Both the position numbers and the translations under genes were made by a program. A stretch of DNA of 64,000 nucleotides from Carya illinoinensis (taxonomy: Eukaryota > Streptophyta > Magnoliopsida > Fagales > Juglandaceae): NCBI RefSeq assembly GCF_018687715.1, contig NC_056759.1, positions 32,544,885 to 32,608,884 on the forward strand, read 5' to 3'. The stretch's first letter is position 1; every line of letters begins with the position of its first letter. Positions 9,787 to 20,841 of the stretch are shown piece by piece. The notes under the pieces were generated by a model that worked only from the letters and a program-made list of their open reading frames with translations, searched no databases and was not told where the DNA came from.

Positions 9787-11302
9787 CTAGAGATTGAGCT
9801 GAGGAGATTGGGCTGAAGGATTCGAACAAGGGGAGTTAGGTGCCCTTGAGGAGGAAGTAGGTGGTGGACCTAAAATGGAAGTAGGGAATATGGGTAACGG
9901 AATATTAATGGAATTGTGTTTAGACAAGGGAGTAGAAATTTGTTTGGAATAGGGAAAGGAGTGTTCATCAAAGAGAACGTCTCGGGAGATGTACATACGC
10001 TTGGTTTTAAGGTCAAGACATTTGTATCATTTGTGTGATGAACTATACCCGAGAAAAAGACATGGAGTTGATCAAAAATTAATTTTGTGATGATTATATG
10101 GTCTCAAATTTGGCCAACATAAGCATCCAAAAATTTTTAAAAAGGTAATTCTGGTAATTTGTGATGCACCATGAAATAAGGACATTTATTTTGAAGCACT
10201 GGAGTGGGAAGAATGTTTATTAAGTAAGTAGCCGTTTCAAAGGCATCTTCCCAAAATGAAAGAGGAAGTGAGGCATGAGATAATAAGGTTAGTCCAGTTT
10301 CAACAATGTGACGGTGTTTTCGTTCAACGATTCCATTTTGTTGATGGGTGTGTGGGCAAGAGAAACGATGAATTATCCCGAGATTGATGCAAAGTGAGGT
10401 AAGGGGACGAAATTCACCTCCTCCGTCAGTTTGAAGAATTTTAATTTTGGAATTAAAAAAGCGTTCAACAAACTGAATAAATGAAGTAAAAACTTGTAGA
10501 ACATCAGATTTGAGTTTTAAAGGAAATATTCAAGAGAATCTTGTGAAATGATCAACAATAGATAAGTAGTATTTGAATCCATTTCTTGATAAAATAGGAG
10601 CTGGGCCCCAAACATCAGCCCAAATTATTTCTAAAGGCCCAAAAGTGTGTGGTGCTGGAGGAGAAAGGCAGTTGCCGTGCCTTGGCAAGAGGACAATCGG
10701 GACATGTGAACTTAGCAACATTGGGAAAGAAAGGCAAACAGTTGGAACGCACTATTCTGGAAACAAGCTTGAGGGTGGGATGACCAAGACGGTTGTGCCA
10801 CTGTGCGATGGAAGTTCTTTCACCAAGAGCAACGGACGGAGGAGAGGAGAAGACAGGTGGGGGAAACCGATACAATCCATCAATGAGAGGGCCGCTGAAC
10901 AGAAAAATGATGTGCATGAAATTCAAAGAAACAGCTATTGTCATAACAAAATTGAGAAATAGAAACTAAATTTTTGGTAATGGATGGCACTTGAAGCAAG
11001 TTATGAAGTCGAAAAGAACATGAGTTAGAAAGAAGGGAGGAGTCACCGATGTTGTTGATGTTCAGTCCATGTCCATTACCCACTGGAATTTGTTCATTTC
11101 CATAATATGGTTCAGATGTAAGGTTAAGATGAGATAAATCATGGGTTATATGGTTTGTGGCTGCCGAGTTAGGGTACCAAGTTTGATCAATGGTGGAGGA
11201 TGGGGCAGTGTAATGAGCAGAGAATGAATGTGGTGGTTCAGTTGGTATGCATGATAGTGACACTGGAGGGCTGTGTGTCCTGGTTTTTGGCAGACTTGAC
11301 AA
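9787..11302 (-). pseudogene. Copia protease, GAG-pre-integrase and integrase, broken
   Basis: The protease region shows WYPNSAATNHIT where active copia proteases have D-S/T-A/G, so the catalytic Asp is Asn. GAG-pre-integrase follows with WHNRLGHPTLKLV and the integrase zinc finger FTCPDCPLAKARQLPF. The integrase core begins IIWADVWGPAPILS...FKYYLSIVDHFTRF, then loses its frame; the rest of the core (about 10000-10530) has no long ORF. The end of the domain, MYISRDVLFDEHSFPYS, is at 9996. At least three frame changes occur across this span. Confidence 0.85.
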
Positions 11303-12122
11303 GTAGGTCGGTTTGTGAAATAAGATGGGATTTGGGAATTTGGGTTGGGAGAGAATCTGCCTCTGGTGAAGGGCCTGGTACGTCCTCTGGTATTTCTGTT
11401 CCCCCTACCACGTTGGTCATAGAAGGAGTTACCCGTACTCACATTCACAGATGGTGTCAAAGAATTGAGAGAGACGGTGTTACGTGAGTTATGAGACATT
11501 CTGCTTTCATGAATGAGTAAGAGGTGATAAAGTTCATGAGAGGTAATAAGATCAGATCTTGTTGTAATGGATGTAACAAATAACTCATACGATGGATCAA
11601 GACCATTTAAAAGATAGGTCACAAAATCTTTGTCTGAAAGAGGATTACCAGTGGCCGAAAGAGTATCGGCAAGCATTCTTACTTTGGAAAAATACTCAGA
11701 TATGGATCTCCTCTAGACAAATTTGTCAGTTGAAATTTGACTTGGAACTCTTTTGCTTGAGAATGAGAACTGAACATTGATTCAAGTGCAGTCCATAGTT
11801 CTCGTGAGGTTCTAGTGGAAATAACATTGCCAACAATTGTTTCAGAAAGTGCAGAAAATAAAATGCTAAGTATCATTTGATCTGTTTTCTGCCATGAGAG
11901 AAAAGCAGGATTATTTTTGGGTTGAGACTCAGAATCTGTGGTTGGAAATTTTGGAGGCACTGTCTGCATTCCATCAACAAAGGAAAACAAATCTTGACCT
12001 CTTAGATAAGCACAAATTTGGACTTTCCATATTAGGTAATTGTCATGAGTTAACTTGATAGAAACAATGTGAGAAAATGAGGAGGTAACCGATGATGAGG
12101 AATTCTTGGACTGTGTAGACAT
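11146..12122 (-). pseudogene. Copia gag, frameshifted
   Basis: The N-terminal part (12122 to 11679) carries IKLTHDNYLIWKVQICAYLRG and the capsid helices ending LTNLSRGDP. One indel near 11700 moves the frame to 11676-11146, which continues with MLADTLSATGNPLSDKDFV, LLNGLDPSYE, an Arg/Gly-rich tract (RGRGNRNTRGRTRPF) and the zinc knuckle CQVCQKPGHTALQC. It would form the particle shell and bind RNA in an intact element. Confidence 0.88.
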
Positions 12123-12156
12123 GATGAAGCTAGGATCAAGAGACTGCTAGTCAGCA

Positions 12157-12168
12157 GCTCTGATACCA
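12157..12168 (-). other. Primer-binding site (initiator tRNA-Met) of copia element
   Basis: The + strand gctctgatacca abuts the 5' LTR. On the minus strand this is TGGTATCAGAGC, a full 12-nt match to the initiator tRNA-Met primer complement. Confidence 0.9.
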
Positions 12169-12482
12169 TGATGAAATGCAGAGAAAATGAATAACATTGT
12201 AAAAGAAACTATGAGAAAGAATTCTCATTCTGTAGAGAAAATGCTCTCTGTCATATTTCCTTCATTAGTGCTCATGTCTTTATATAGGCAGCCGATTACA
12301 TATCAGACTAAAAGGAGAATGTAAGAAATATTACAGCTGCAAAGGAATATTACAACTGGAGAAAATAACAAACTCTGCAGAGAAGGAATATTCTTCAACA
12401 TTCTGTTTGTACTGCGTCCTCTGAGGTGGAATTCTCAGTTTTATTTTTCTGCTGTGGTGCATTGGGTAGACATACGTTAATA
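12169..12482 (-). repeat. 5' LTR of copia element
   Basis: 314 bp, the same length as its partner. By hand it differs at six positions, all single substitutions. The minus-strand TATA-like motif CTATATAAAGA is in the middle of the LTR (+ strand tctttatatag). Confidence 0.9.
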
Positions 12483-12487
12483 GGGTC

Positions 12488-13217
12488 CACATATGCCATG
12501 AATCGTGCATGGATCTGACACTGCTTGCCATGTGACAACCTAATCCCACCCGTCATTCATTGCTTCCAGGCTGTATAATCGAAGGTTACCATCACAATCA
12601 AGAGTTATTCTTCTCTGAGTTTTCACATCAAAATCTGTAGCTAGGATCTCCAAAAGATCAGATGACCAGATATAGCCCCACTAGAGTTGTACATAGACCT
12701 TCCGGCATGTCCAGGATCACTAAGCTCTAGATCAGGCCAGTAGAGACTGGATACAACAGGACCTTGGTATAACAGACGAAGGACATTATCGTTGTCAAAA
12801 AATAGCTTATAGTAGCCAGAAGAGTAGTCTACTTTGCTTGATATTGATACAAGGGTTGAAATCCTGGTTAGCGTTTGTTGTGGAAGAAGAGTATTTTGTT
12901 GGTGAATCAAAGCTCTGCCAGATGACACCACTCTGAGAATGATTTAGAACAAGATTTCCGGTGTTTTGGAGCTGTAGTTGCAATTTCGAGGACGCTAAAG
13001 GGGTCGAGGCTGCTGCTCTGGTGGCGCAAACGGTTATACCGGTAGAGTTTGTTAGGCGAAGCTTGCCATCTTTTGAAAGCGAAAGCTGTGAACCTGTACC
13101 ATCAACCGGATCTCTGTTTGCCACCCAAACAACGGTCGGAGCTGAGAACCTTGTCAACCATATGGCAAAGCAGAAAGCGTTTTCACCGACCGGGAATAAG
13201 ACATATACATATATCAT
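12488..13217 (-). pseudogene. Receptor kinase fragment: B-lectin and S-locus domains
   Basis: The B-lectin part (13217 to about 12930) shows FPVGENAFCFAIW, TVVWVANRDPVDG, LSLSKDGKLRLT, GNLVLNHSQSGVIWQSFDSPT. A frameshift follows. The next frame (12931 to 12641) has LLPQQTLTRI, SGYYKLFFDNDNVLRLLYQG and SLYWPDLELSDPG, typical of the S-locus glycoprotein domain. It then continues in mixed frames through DCDGNLRLYSLEAMNDGW and WQAVSDPCTIHGICGP, with TAG at 12540-12542. The ATG at 13217 is fortuitous: real family members begin with a signal peptide and about 50 more lectin residues, which are absent. Confidence 0.88.
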
Positions 13218-13295
13218 TATTCATATATCATTATTCTCTTTTAAAACATGATACGATATTCATATATCATTATTCTCTTTTAAAACATGATACGA
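13218..13295. repeat. Tandem duplication, 39-bp unit x2
   Basis: The unit begins tattcatatatcattattc and ends catgatacga. It occurs at 13218-13256 and again at 13257-13295. The LINE inserted just after the second unit, and the unit's 3' end became part of the LINE target duplication. Confidence 0.85.
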
Positions 13296-13450
13296 ATAGG
13301 AACTTCAACGGTCCTTCTCTGTCTCTCTCTCCCGCGAGTTTGAGGTAGAGTAAGGTTTTCAGTCCCCTTGCTCGTGCAAGGTGGTTTGGTCTTCCCTTTT
13401 GGGAGTATTGTCCATTATCACTCGCTTTTCATACTCTTTGAACCTGTAAT

Positions 13451-14794
13451 ATGGAGGAGTAGGATCTCGCCAAAAGGTGGGAGAGACTGAACCTGTCTTC
13501 GGCTGAAAGTGAAGTCTTCAAGTTCCGTTCTGCAAGATCATCAGAGAAAGCTACACGTAGCAAACATTGCATTGTTGGGGGAGTGTTGTCCGAAAAAGGA
13601 ATAAATAGTGAGGCTTTCAGAGTCACCATGTCGAATATCTGGAGACTGGAGGGATGGGTGAAGTTCAAAGAATTAGGGGACTTTAAATTCTTAATCGAAT
13701 TTCAGTTTCTTGGTGATAAAGAAAAAGTTTTAGGGGGCCGGCCATGGTTTTTTGATAGAAACCTTGTATCCTTCCTAGAATTTGATGAAGATGTTCTTTT
13801 GAATGACATCCAGTTCCGTTTTGAACCCTTCTGGATTCAACTTCACGGCCTTCCTTGGGGAGCAATGACAGAGGAAGTGGGTAAACAGTTGGGCTCCTCA
13901 GTTGGCCATGTCATTAGAGTCGATGCAGACTCAGATGGGGTGGCATGGGGGAAATGTATGAGAATACAAGTTGCAGTGGACTTACACAAACCCCTTCTAC
14001 GTGGTAAATGGATGGAACTGAATAACTTAAAACACTGGATCGCCATAAAATATGAAAGATTACAGTCATTTTGTTTTCACTGTGGCATATTGGCTCACAA
14101 AGGGAAAAGATGTACTCAACAGAGGGGACCTATATCTGGCGTTGATCCTAAGATCCTGCAATTTGGCCCTTGGATTCGGGCTCAGCCTATGAACTCTAAG
14201 ATTTTTGATGGCAGGCAGTATGGAGGCAAGTCTGGTGGTCCAAATCAACAGCATTGGCAGCACACTGATTCCTCAAAAGGGCAAGAAGGTGAAACCAATC
14301 TGAAACAGACAGTAGGTGAGGAGGAAGACACTAATTCAATTGGAAATAAATTTAAGGAAGCAACTGGTTTGTCAATGCCTGGCAAGGACCTGTCTTTTGA
14401 GTCTCTGATCGCACCTATGGTGGAGGCTGTTACCTCTAACAGTCAACTTCCAACTGCCAAGGAGCTGGCCTCTCCTGTAATTAATACAGCCTCACCTGAA
14501 TCTAATAGGGATCTGATACAAGGATTAACTAATGAAGAAGTATTTAAGCCAAGCATCACGAGAGCAGTGACTCGGCAAAGAGGGGCCACCTGGAAAAGAA
14601 AGGCTAGAGAGGTAAATCATTCTTTCTCTTTGGTCACAACTCCTAAAAGAAGGGGCAATAAGAAAAGGGAAATGGTCTCCCAGTTAGACACGGATAATAA
14701 AGTGAAAAAACATAAAGACTCCCATGAATTATCAGCATTTAGTGACAATACTATCCTGGTGGAGGCTGTGGAGCAGCCCCACCTTAAGCAATGA
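13451..14794 (+). pseudogene. LINE ORF1 (DUF4283 and CCHC zinc knuckle), one early stop
   Basis: I place the natural start at 13451 (ATG GAG GAG TAG ...), because the frame carries the family-like DLAKRWERLNLSSAESEVFKF before the first downstream ATG at 13583. The early TAG at 13460-13462 would force use of 13583. The DUF4283 domain spans SNIWRLEGWVKFKELG, FQFLGDKEKVLGGRPWFFD and PFWIQLHGLPW. The zinc knuckle CFHCGILAHKGKRC follows at about residue 165 counted from 13583. The C-terminal third is charged and low in motifs, ending in a basic stretch TPKRRGNKKREM. The product is expected to be an RNA-binding chaperone of the LINE RNP. Its stop overlaps the ORF2 start. Confidence 0.85.
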
Positions 14795-17700
14795 TTGGCC
14801 TCAGCTGGAACTGTAGGGGGCTTGGGAACCCCCGTACAGTTCGAGAATTAAACCTCCTAGTGAGGTCTAAGTACCCCGACTTCATATTCTTAATGGAAAC
14901 CAAATGTGGTAGGAAGAGGGTTGAGGAAGTGAGGAACAATCTTCATTTTGACAGTAGTTTTGTGGTGGGAAGTAGAGGCCTCAGTGGGGGCTTAGCTTTT
15001 TTATGGAATAGCAGTGTGGACTTCTCTTTAGAAAACTTCTCACATAATCATATCTCAATGGTCCTCACTGAAGAGGGGAGCCCCCAACAGATTTTGGTTA
15101 CTGGTTTTTATGGCTTCCCTGAAACATCAAGGAGAGGGGAAAGCTGGAGCCTGTTGAGGTTGATCAAACCAAGGGAGGACAAACCATGGCTTTGTTTGGG
15201 AGATTTCAACGAGATATTGCATCACCATGAAAAGATGGGATCAGCCAGCAGACCATATCCACAGATGGAAGCATTCAGAATGTCTATGGACTGGTGTGGC
15301 CTGAGTGACCTTGGTTTTGAAGGATCAAAATTCACCTGGTGCAACAATAGAGAGGGTGATCAGTTCACTAAAGAAAGACTGGATCGTGCTATGGGTAATT
15401 TGATGTGGTCTGACCTGTTCTGTGAATGCAACATCAATGTTCTTGCTGCCCAAACTTCTGACCACAGCCCATTACTGGTTATTGCTACAAAGAGAGGTAT
15501 GAGGCCTTCAAGTTTTGAGACAAGAAGGAAGAAGATTTTCAGATTTGAAGCAAGCTGGAATGTACATGAAGCATGCAACAACATTGTTCAATCTACTTGG
15601 TCTTCCCAGGATACAACTCAGGGCCAAAAAATGAATTTAATCATGAGGAAACTAAATAGATGCAGGGAGTCTTTAAAGCTTTGGAGCTCGAGCCTTGGGA
15701 AAAAACAGAGGGACATACAAGGACAACTAAAGCTACTTTTGAAGATGCAAGACTCAAATAAGGGCTCTAACTCAGCAGCCATAAAGGTGCTACAGAAGAA
15801 AATTGATAAATCTCTTGAGGAAGAGAACTTGAGGTGGCAACAGAGAGCAAAACAACTGTGGTTGAGAGATGGTGACAGAAATTCTAAATTCTTCCATAAA
15901 TGTGCCAATCAGAGGAGGAAGAACAATGGGATTCATAAGCTTATGAGGACTGATGAAAGCTGTACAACAGACATGAGAGAGATTTCTGGTTTGTTTTCTC
16001 AGTACTACCAAGAACTCTTTACATCATCAAATCCAAGGGGAATTGAGGCATGTTTGAACCAGGTCCATCCTCGAATAGATAGGGAGATGAATGCCAACCT
16101 AACCAAACAGTTTTCAGCTGAAGAGGTAAAGTTTGCTCTGTTCCATATGAATCCCATGGGGTCTCCAGGACCAGATGGATACCCTGCTTTGTTCTACCAA
16201 TCACACTGGGATATTGTAGGAGTTGACCTCACTGATGCTGTCTTGGAAATATTAAATGGGGATGGTAATATTGCAGCTATTAATGATACTTTCATAGTTC
16301 TAATCGCAAAAATCAGAAATCCCCAAACTGTTCTGGATTTTAGGCCCATCTCACTTTGCAATGTCATTTACAAGGTGGTGTCCAAAGTTCTCTCGAATAG
16401 GCTTAAACTGATTCTTTCTAATATTATTGCACCTACCCAAAGTACTTTTATTCCTGGCAGGATGATCATGGACAATGTTATAGTGGCTTTCGAAACTCTT
16501 CATGCAATGTCAACCAAAGGCAAAGGGAAGCAAGGATATATGGCTATAAAGCTTGACATGAGCAAGGCCTATGATAGAGTGGAGTGGGCTTTCTTGAGAA
16601 GGGTCATGGGTAAGATGGGCTTCAGCAACAGATGGATTAACTTGGTCATGCAGTGTGTAACTACGGTATCCTATTCTCTCCTTATTAATGGTAGTTCTCA
16701 TTGCAAGTTTATTCCAACTAGAGGAATCAGACAGGGAGATCCCCTCTCCCCCTATCTTTTTATCCTGGTGGCTGAGGTGCTTAGTAGCTTAATGAATCAT
16801 GCTGAAAGTATCAAGTTGATTCATGGATTTCCTATTTCCAGGGGGAAGCTTAGCATTAATCACCTATATTTTGCTGATGATAGCTTGATTTTCTGTAGAG
16901 CCAATGCAGGAGAGTGGTCATCTATCCATGTTTTGCTGAACCTTTATGAAGAAGCCTCGGGTCAGAAACTTAACAAGACCAAAACCTCTATCTTCTTCAG
17001 TCCCAACACAAAGCCAGCTGCAAGAGAATACATTTTGAATCTTGCTGGAACTAGGGCCTCCTCAAGCTATGATAAGTATCTTGGATTACCAGCTCTCATT
17101 GGTAGATCTAAGCATGCTGCATTTAAGGATATCATTGATAGGATCAGAGGAAGAACCAGTAACTGGAAAAACAAGTTTCTCTCTCAGGCAGGGAAGGAAA
17201 TACTTCTTAAGGCTGTGATTCAAGCCCTTCCCACTTATTGCATGGGAGTCTTCAAACTACCTAAATCCCTTTTGAATGAAATAAACAAAGTTATGCACCA
17301 TTACTAGTGGGGCCATCTACAAAATGAAAAAAGGGTGCACTGGGTATCTTGGGGTCAGATGGGAAGATCGAAATCTGCAGGTGGCTTGGGCTTTAGAGAC
17401 CTTGAGAGTTTTAATTTAGCTCTTTTGGCTAAGCAAGGGTGGAGAATTATCCAACAGCCCAATTCCCTTGCTGCACAGGTCCTAAAATTGGAATATTTCC
17501 CAAGTGTTGAGTTCATTCAAGCCAAGGTGGGTCATAGGCCTTCATTTATATGGAGAAGTCTCTGTGTTGCTAAGGGACTGATAGAAAAAGGCTCCATATG
17601 GCGCATTGGTGATGGTCAAAACACCAAAATATGGAAAGATAGGTGGCTGCCACAACCTACAAGCTATAGAATCCAATCACCTGTACATATTCTGCTGGAG

Positions 17701-18909
17701 GATGATAAAGTGGCTAGACTCATAAACCAAGCAACTAGGCAGTGGGATAGAGGCTTGATAACAGAAGTTTGTGGCTCTGAGTTAGCAGCAGTGATCCAGA
17801 GAATTCCCTTAAGCTCATCCGGTGCTATGGATAAACTAATCTGGTTGGGATCCAAAGATGGCTCTTTCACTGTTAAGAGTGCCTATCACCTTCAGAAGGA
17901 GCTTTTAGCACAGCTCAAGGGACAGTCTTATAGAGGGTTGCTGAGGCAGAGAGACTGGACTGGTTTGTGGTATCTGCAGGTCCCTAATGCTACCAAATCT
18001 TTCTTGTGGCGTGCATGCTTAGAAGCTCTCCCTACAAAACTCAACCTCTTCAGGAAAAAGATTGTGGACTCCCCTATATGTCCTATCTGTTGCTCGGAAG
18101 AGGAAACCACCACTCATGCTCTCTGGAACTGCACCTCTGCCATGGATGTTTGGAGTCAAAGCCATATGTTTTTCCAAAAAAGCTCTTTAAGGGTAGACAG
18201 TTTTAAGGAACTATTCGAGTGCCTCAGCAAGCAAGGTACACAACCTTTGATGGAACTGTTTTCAGTCATTACCAGGAACATATGGACTAGAAGAAATAAA
18301 CTGATTTTTGAGGGTTCCTTCATGCATCCGAAGCTGGTGGTGAATCAAGCATCACTATCTCTTGCAACTTATAAGGAGGCCCAAGGAAGTAGGAAAAATA
18401 CACCTCAAGCGTCTAATACTCAAACTGGGTGGTCTCCTCCTTCTTCAGGTTCAATTAAAATTAACTAGGATGCTGCTGTGGATGTGCCCCAAGCTAGAGT
18501 TGGCATTGGTCTGGTGGCCCGAGACCATGAAGGCAAGGTTTTAGTCACAAAGCAGCTTCTTGTCTCCTGCATTCCTGACCCTCTATTGGCTGAAGCTTTA
18601 GGAGCTTTTCAGGCAGCTTCTCTGGCTAAGGACTTGGAGTTCAGCCCTGTCATCTTGGAAGGGGACGCTTTGCAGATAGTGAATGGCATTAATCAACAGG
18701 TTGAGAGATGGGATAGGGTGGGAATGGTCATGTATGACACTAGTTTGGTGCTATCCAGTCTATGCCAATGGTCTATGGCTTTTGTTAGGAGGTGTGGCAA
18801 TCAAATGGCTCACAATCTGGCCAAGGATTCCCTTAAGCTAGGAGAAAGTTCAGTTGTTGTGGTCTTTGGACCTCCCTGTAATCGTGTATCTCCATCTTCC
18901 TTGGTTTAA
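14791..18909 (+). pseudogene. LINE ORF2: endonuclease, reverse transcriptase, zf-RVT, RNase H, two stops
   Basis: One frame of 1,372 codons apart from TAG at 17305 and 18466. It starts with the APE-like endonuclease (GLSWNCRGLGNP, FLMETKCG, LCLGDFNEIL, TSDHSPLL; residues 1-230). The reverse transcriptase follows, with GPDGYPALFYQ, DFRPISLCNVIYKVVSKVL, IKLDMSKAYDRVEW, GIRQGDPLSPYLF and catalytic FADDS near residue 695. Next are the zinc-binding zf-RVT (FLWRACLEALPTKLNLFRK, CPICCSEEETTTHALWNC) and a C-terminal RNase H-like RVT_3 domain (DAAVDVPQARVGIGLVARD). Both stops replace conserved Trp codons (HHY-W-WG and KIN-W-DAA). ORF1 and ORF2 overlap as ATGA, suggesting coupled termination and reinitiation. 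Confidence 0.92.
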
Positions 18910-18961
18910 TGAAATGGTGGATTTTCTTCAAAAACAAAAAAAAAAAAACATGATACGAATA

Positions 18962-19144
18962 AGACTTAAGTTTTCTAAGCGGGCTTCAATATATATATAT
19001 ATATATATATATTTCGGCCGTGAGAGGCCCGGGCCAACCTATATAAATTAATATAATATAGGATTGAAGATAAATGAGACTTCTTGTTATATATAATATT
19101 TCGTGTAGTTTGAGACTTTAGTGATTAATTTTATGGGTCAAATG
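18962..19144. other. Flank right of the LINE with repeat-block remnant
   Basis: Directly after the LINE target duplication, aagacttaagttttctaagcggg and an AT microsatellite (about 18988-19011) resemble the ends of copies A and C (aagacttatctttctaagcagg followed by TA repeats). No gene is seen. Confidence 0.45.
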
Positions 19145-20639
19145 TAGAGGTGTGCATCCAGATTTGTATCTGGGTATCCGGCCATAACTGGATCTAGATC
19201 TGGATCCGAATTTCCTAATCCGGGTGATTATGGTTCAATCCGGGTGGATAACCGGATTCAATATATAGATATCCGGGTTTTGTAAAAAAAAAAAATTACA
19301 AAAATCTAAAAATATTTTTATCACTTTAAAAAGAATTTATAGCACTTTTTTTAAAAAAAGAAAAAAGAAATCTGATCTCATATTTAAATTTTCTAGATTT
19401 TTTAAAAAAATAATTAAAACACTTTAAAAGAATTTTCTAAAAAAATAAATTGAAGAAAAAAATAAATAAAAATGCAAACTAGATAATATTGTTGTTACAT
19501 CACAATGCAAAACATAAATTTACAAAGAACAAAATAAATAATAATACATCACAACTAATTAAACTAATACAATATCAGAACTCTTCACATCTTGAATCTT
19601 GAATTTGGGAAAAAAATTAATTTCTTTCACCTTAATTTGGTAAATGGATGGCCTGTAATTAACAAATTAAGAAGCAAAGAGCTTAAGCACAGAATTAAGC
19701 CCGTAATCAACAAATCAACAAATTGGATGGCCTGTAATCTGACCAAATTCTATGTCCCAACTGAGCATTCAGCTAGCCTTCTCAGAAAAGCTCCATCAAT
19801 TGTTGTGATACATCTACATCAAGTAATCAAGCATTAACTAGCATCCAGCACCATTCTTGCCAAGGGCTTAAGCATAGAATTATTATTCAATTTTAGAACA
19901 TAAATTCAATTTGAAATAAGTCAGAGAAATGCATAAAACATTCCCATCAAAAAGGGAATCAGCAAAATAAAAGCATATCCAAACAACAAGTCAGGATATG
20001 CTTTTCTGAGTGGAAGCACAATAAAAGCATGATCCTTTTTGTCTCTATTTTAGTACAGGTTTGAATAGATCAAATTTATGAAAAAGGACAATCATGGTTA
20101 ACTTCCCATTTAACAATTACCCTGCATACAAAACAATTAACTTCCCATTCTAAAGTTCTTCTCATTGAAAATTCATTTCCATTTAAAAGACATTTTAAAG
20201 TTTTATGAAAAATGTGGTTTTTGTTGATGGTTGTCATTAGATTCTTCATTTGTCTCTCTCCCATTTGTGCCTCTCAAGTTCAAATAAGAAAGTAACTTTG
20301 GGCATCAATAGACCAAGTGACAAACATGCGCAACTTGTTCCAAGCTATTGCCTGCCTCGTGACATTTCTGTGGGGTTTATCCTCAAGGGTACATATGGTC
20401 TACCAATAAGTAGTTTTGGAATGCAGCATCGTCATTTTGTGATTTATTTATCTATATTAAGCATGAGATTTGTTGGGCTTGCTGTTGTTTTAGCAGGTGT
20501 TTTGTGATTTATTCGCACACATAAGAGGATTTACTACGTCACATCACTCATTACAAACGGATTCATTACACCAACAGGTATTTTACTTTACCAAATGATG
20601 GGTGCTAGACCAAAAGCAGAAAAAATCATAATATAAACC

Positions 20640-20775
20640 ACAAAATACTAAACCCAGAACATCAAACACAAACCCAAACAAATCCAAGCGAAAATCAAAC
20701 ACAAACCCAAATAGATCCAAGCGAAAATCAACCACAAATCCAAACAGACCCAAGCGAAAATCAAACACAAATCTA
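20640..20775. repeat. Tandem repeat of about 33 bp inside the hAT element
   Basis: About four imperfect units share the phrase ccaagcgaaaatcaaacac. They create a fortuitous minus-strand ORF with a repeating FGFVFDFRLDL peptide that I do not regard as a gene. Confidence 0.75.
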
Positions 20776-20795
20776 GAAAAAATGAATCCAACTAA

Positions 20796-20798
<3 letters not shown>

Positions 20799-20838
<40 letters not shown>
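20799..20838. repeat. (GA)20 microsatellite
   Basis: This is an uninterrupted GA dinucleotide run of 40 bp inside the hAT element. Confidence 0.95.

Positions 20839-20841
<3 letters not shown>

Larger units (their letters stand above)
7578..12482 (-). mobile_element. Degenerate Ty1/copia retrotransposon inserted in the kinase gene
   Basis: 4,905 bp with two 314-bp LTRs, a primer-binding site and all copia domains in the order gag, protease, integrase, reverse transcriptase, RNase H on the minus strand. The near-perfect 5-bp target duplication is GGGCC (7573-7577) and GGGTC (12483-12487). Removing the element joins the kinase gene at HGICGP. The coding region holds several frameshifts and stops, so it is not autonomous. 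The LTRs differ at 6 of 314 positions by hand count (1.9%). Confidence 0.92.
3815..13217 (-). pseudogene. G-type lectin S-receptor-like kinase pseudogene (whole locus)
   Basis: Read 13217 to 3815, the pieces give the order expected for an S-domain receptor kinase of the ZmPK1-like type: B-lectin, S-locus glycoprotein domain, PAN domain, transmembrane segment, Ser/Thr kinase. Such proteins act at the plasma membrane in signalling. The coding sequence appears intronless. It is broken by two LTR elements in the coding region (4511-6736 and 7578-12482), at least five in-frame stops (complements at 3983-3985, 6742-6744, 6874-6876, 7438-7440 and 12540-12542) and a frameshift near 12930. The signal peptide and start of the lectin domain are missing: sequence upstream of 13199 is AT-rich tandem repeat and a LINE. 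The locus cannot encode a working receptor. Confidence 0.9.
13299..18944 (+). mobile_element. Full-length L1-type LINE retrotransposon
   Basis: The element has a 5' leader, two ORFs, a 3' UTR and an A-rich tail, and is flanked by a 17-bp target duplication aaaacatgatacgaata (13282-13298 and 18945-18961). The long direct repeat and A tail are the signature of target-primed reverse transcription. Both ORFs are almost uninterrupted: I find only three in-frame TAG codons (13460, 17305 and 18466) over about 5.4 kb. It is therefore young but dead. The 5' end (ggaacttcaacgg) looks complete, as the leader precedes ORF1 by about 150 nt. Confidence 0.92.

Noticed and set aside
10573..10962. Plus-strand 129-codon frame
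   Set aside because: It is antisense shadow of the copia integrase region on the minus strand.
20583..20768. Minus-strand frame with repeating FGFVFDFRLDL peptide
   Set aside because: It is a translation of a 33-bp tandem repeat inside a non-autonomous hAT element.
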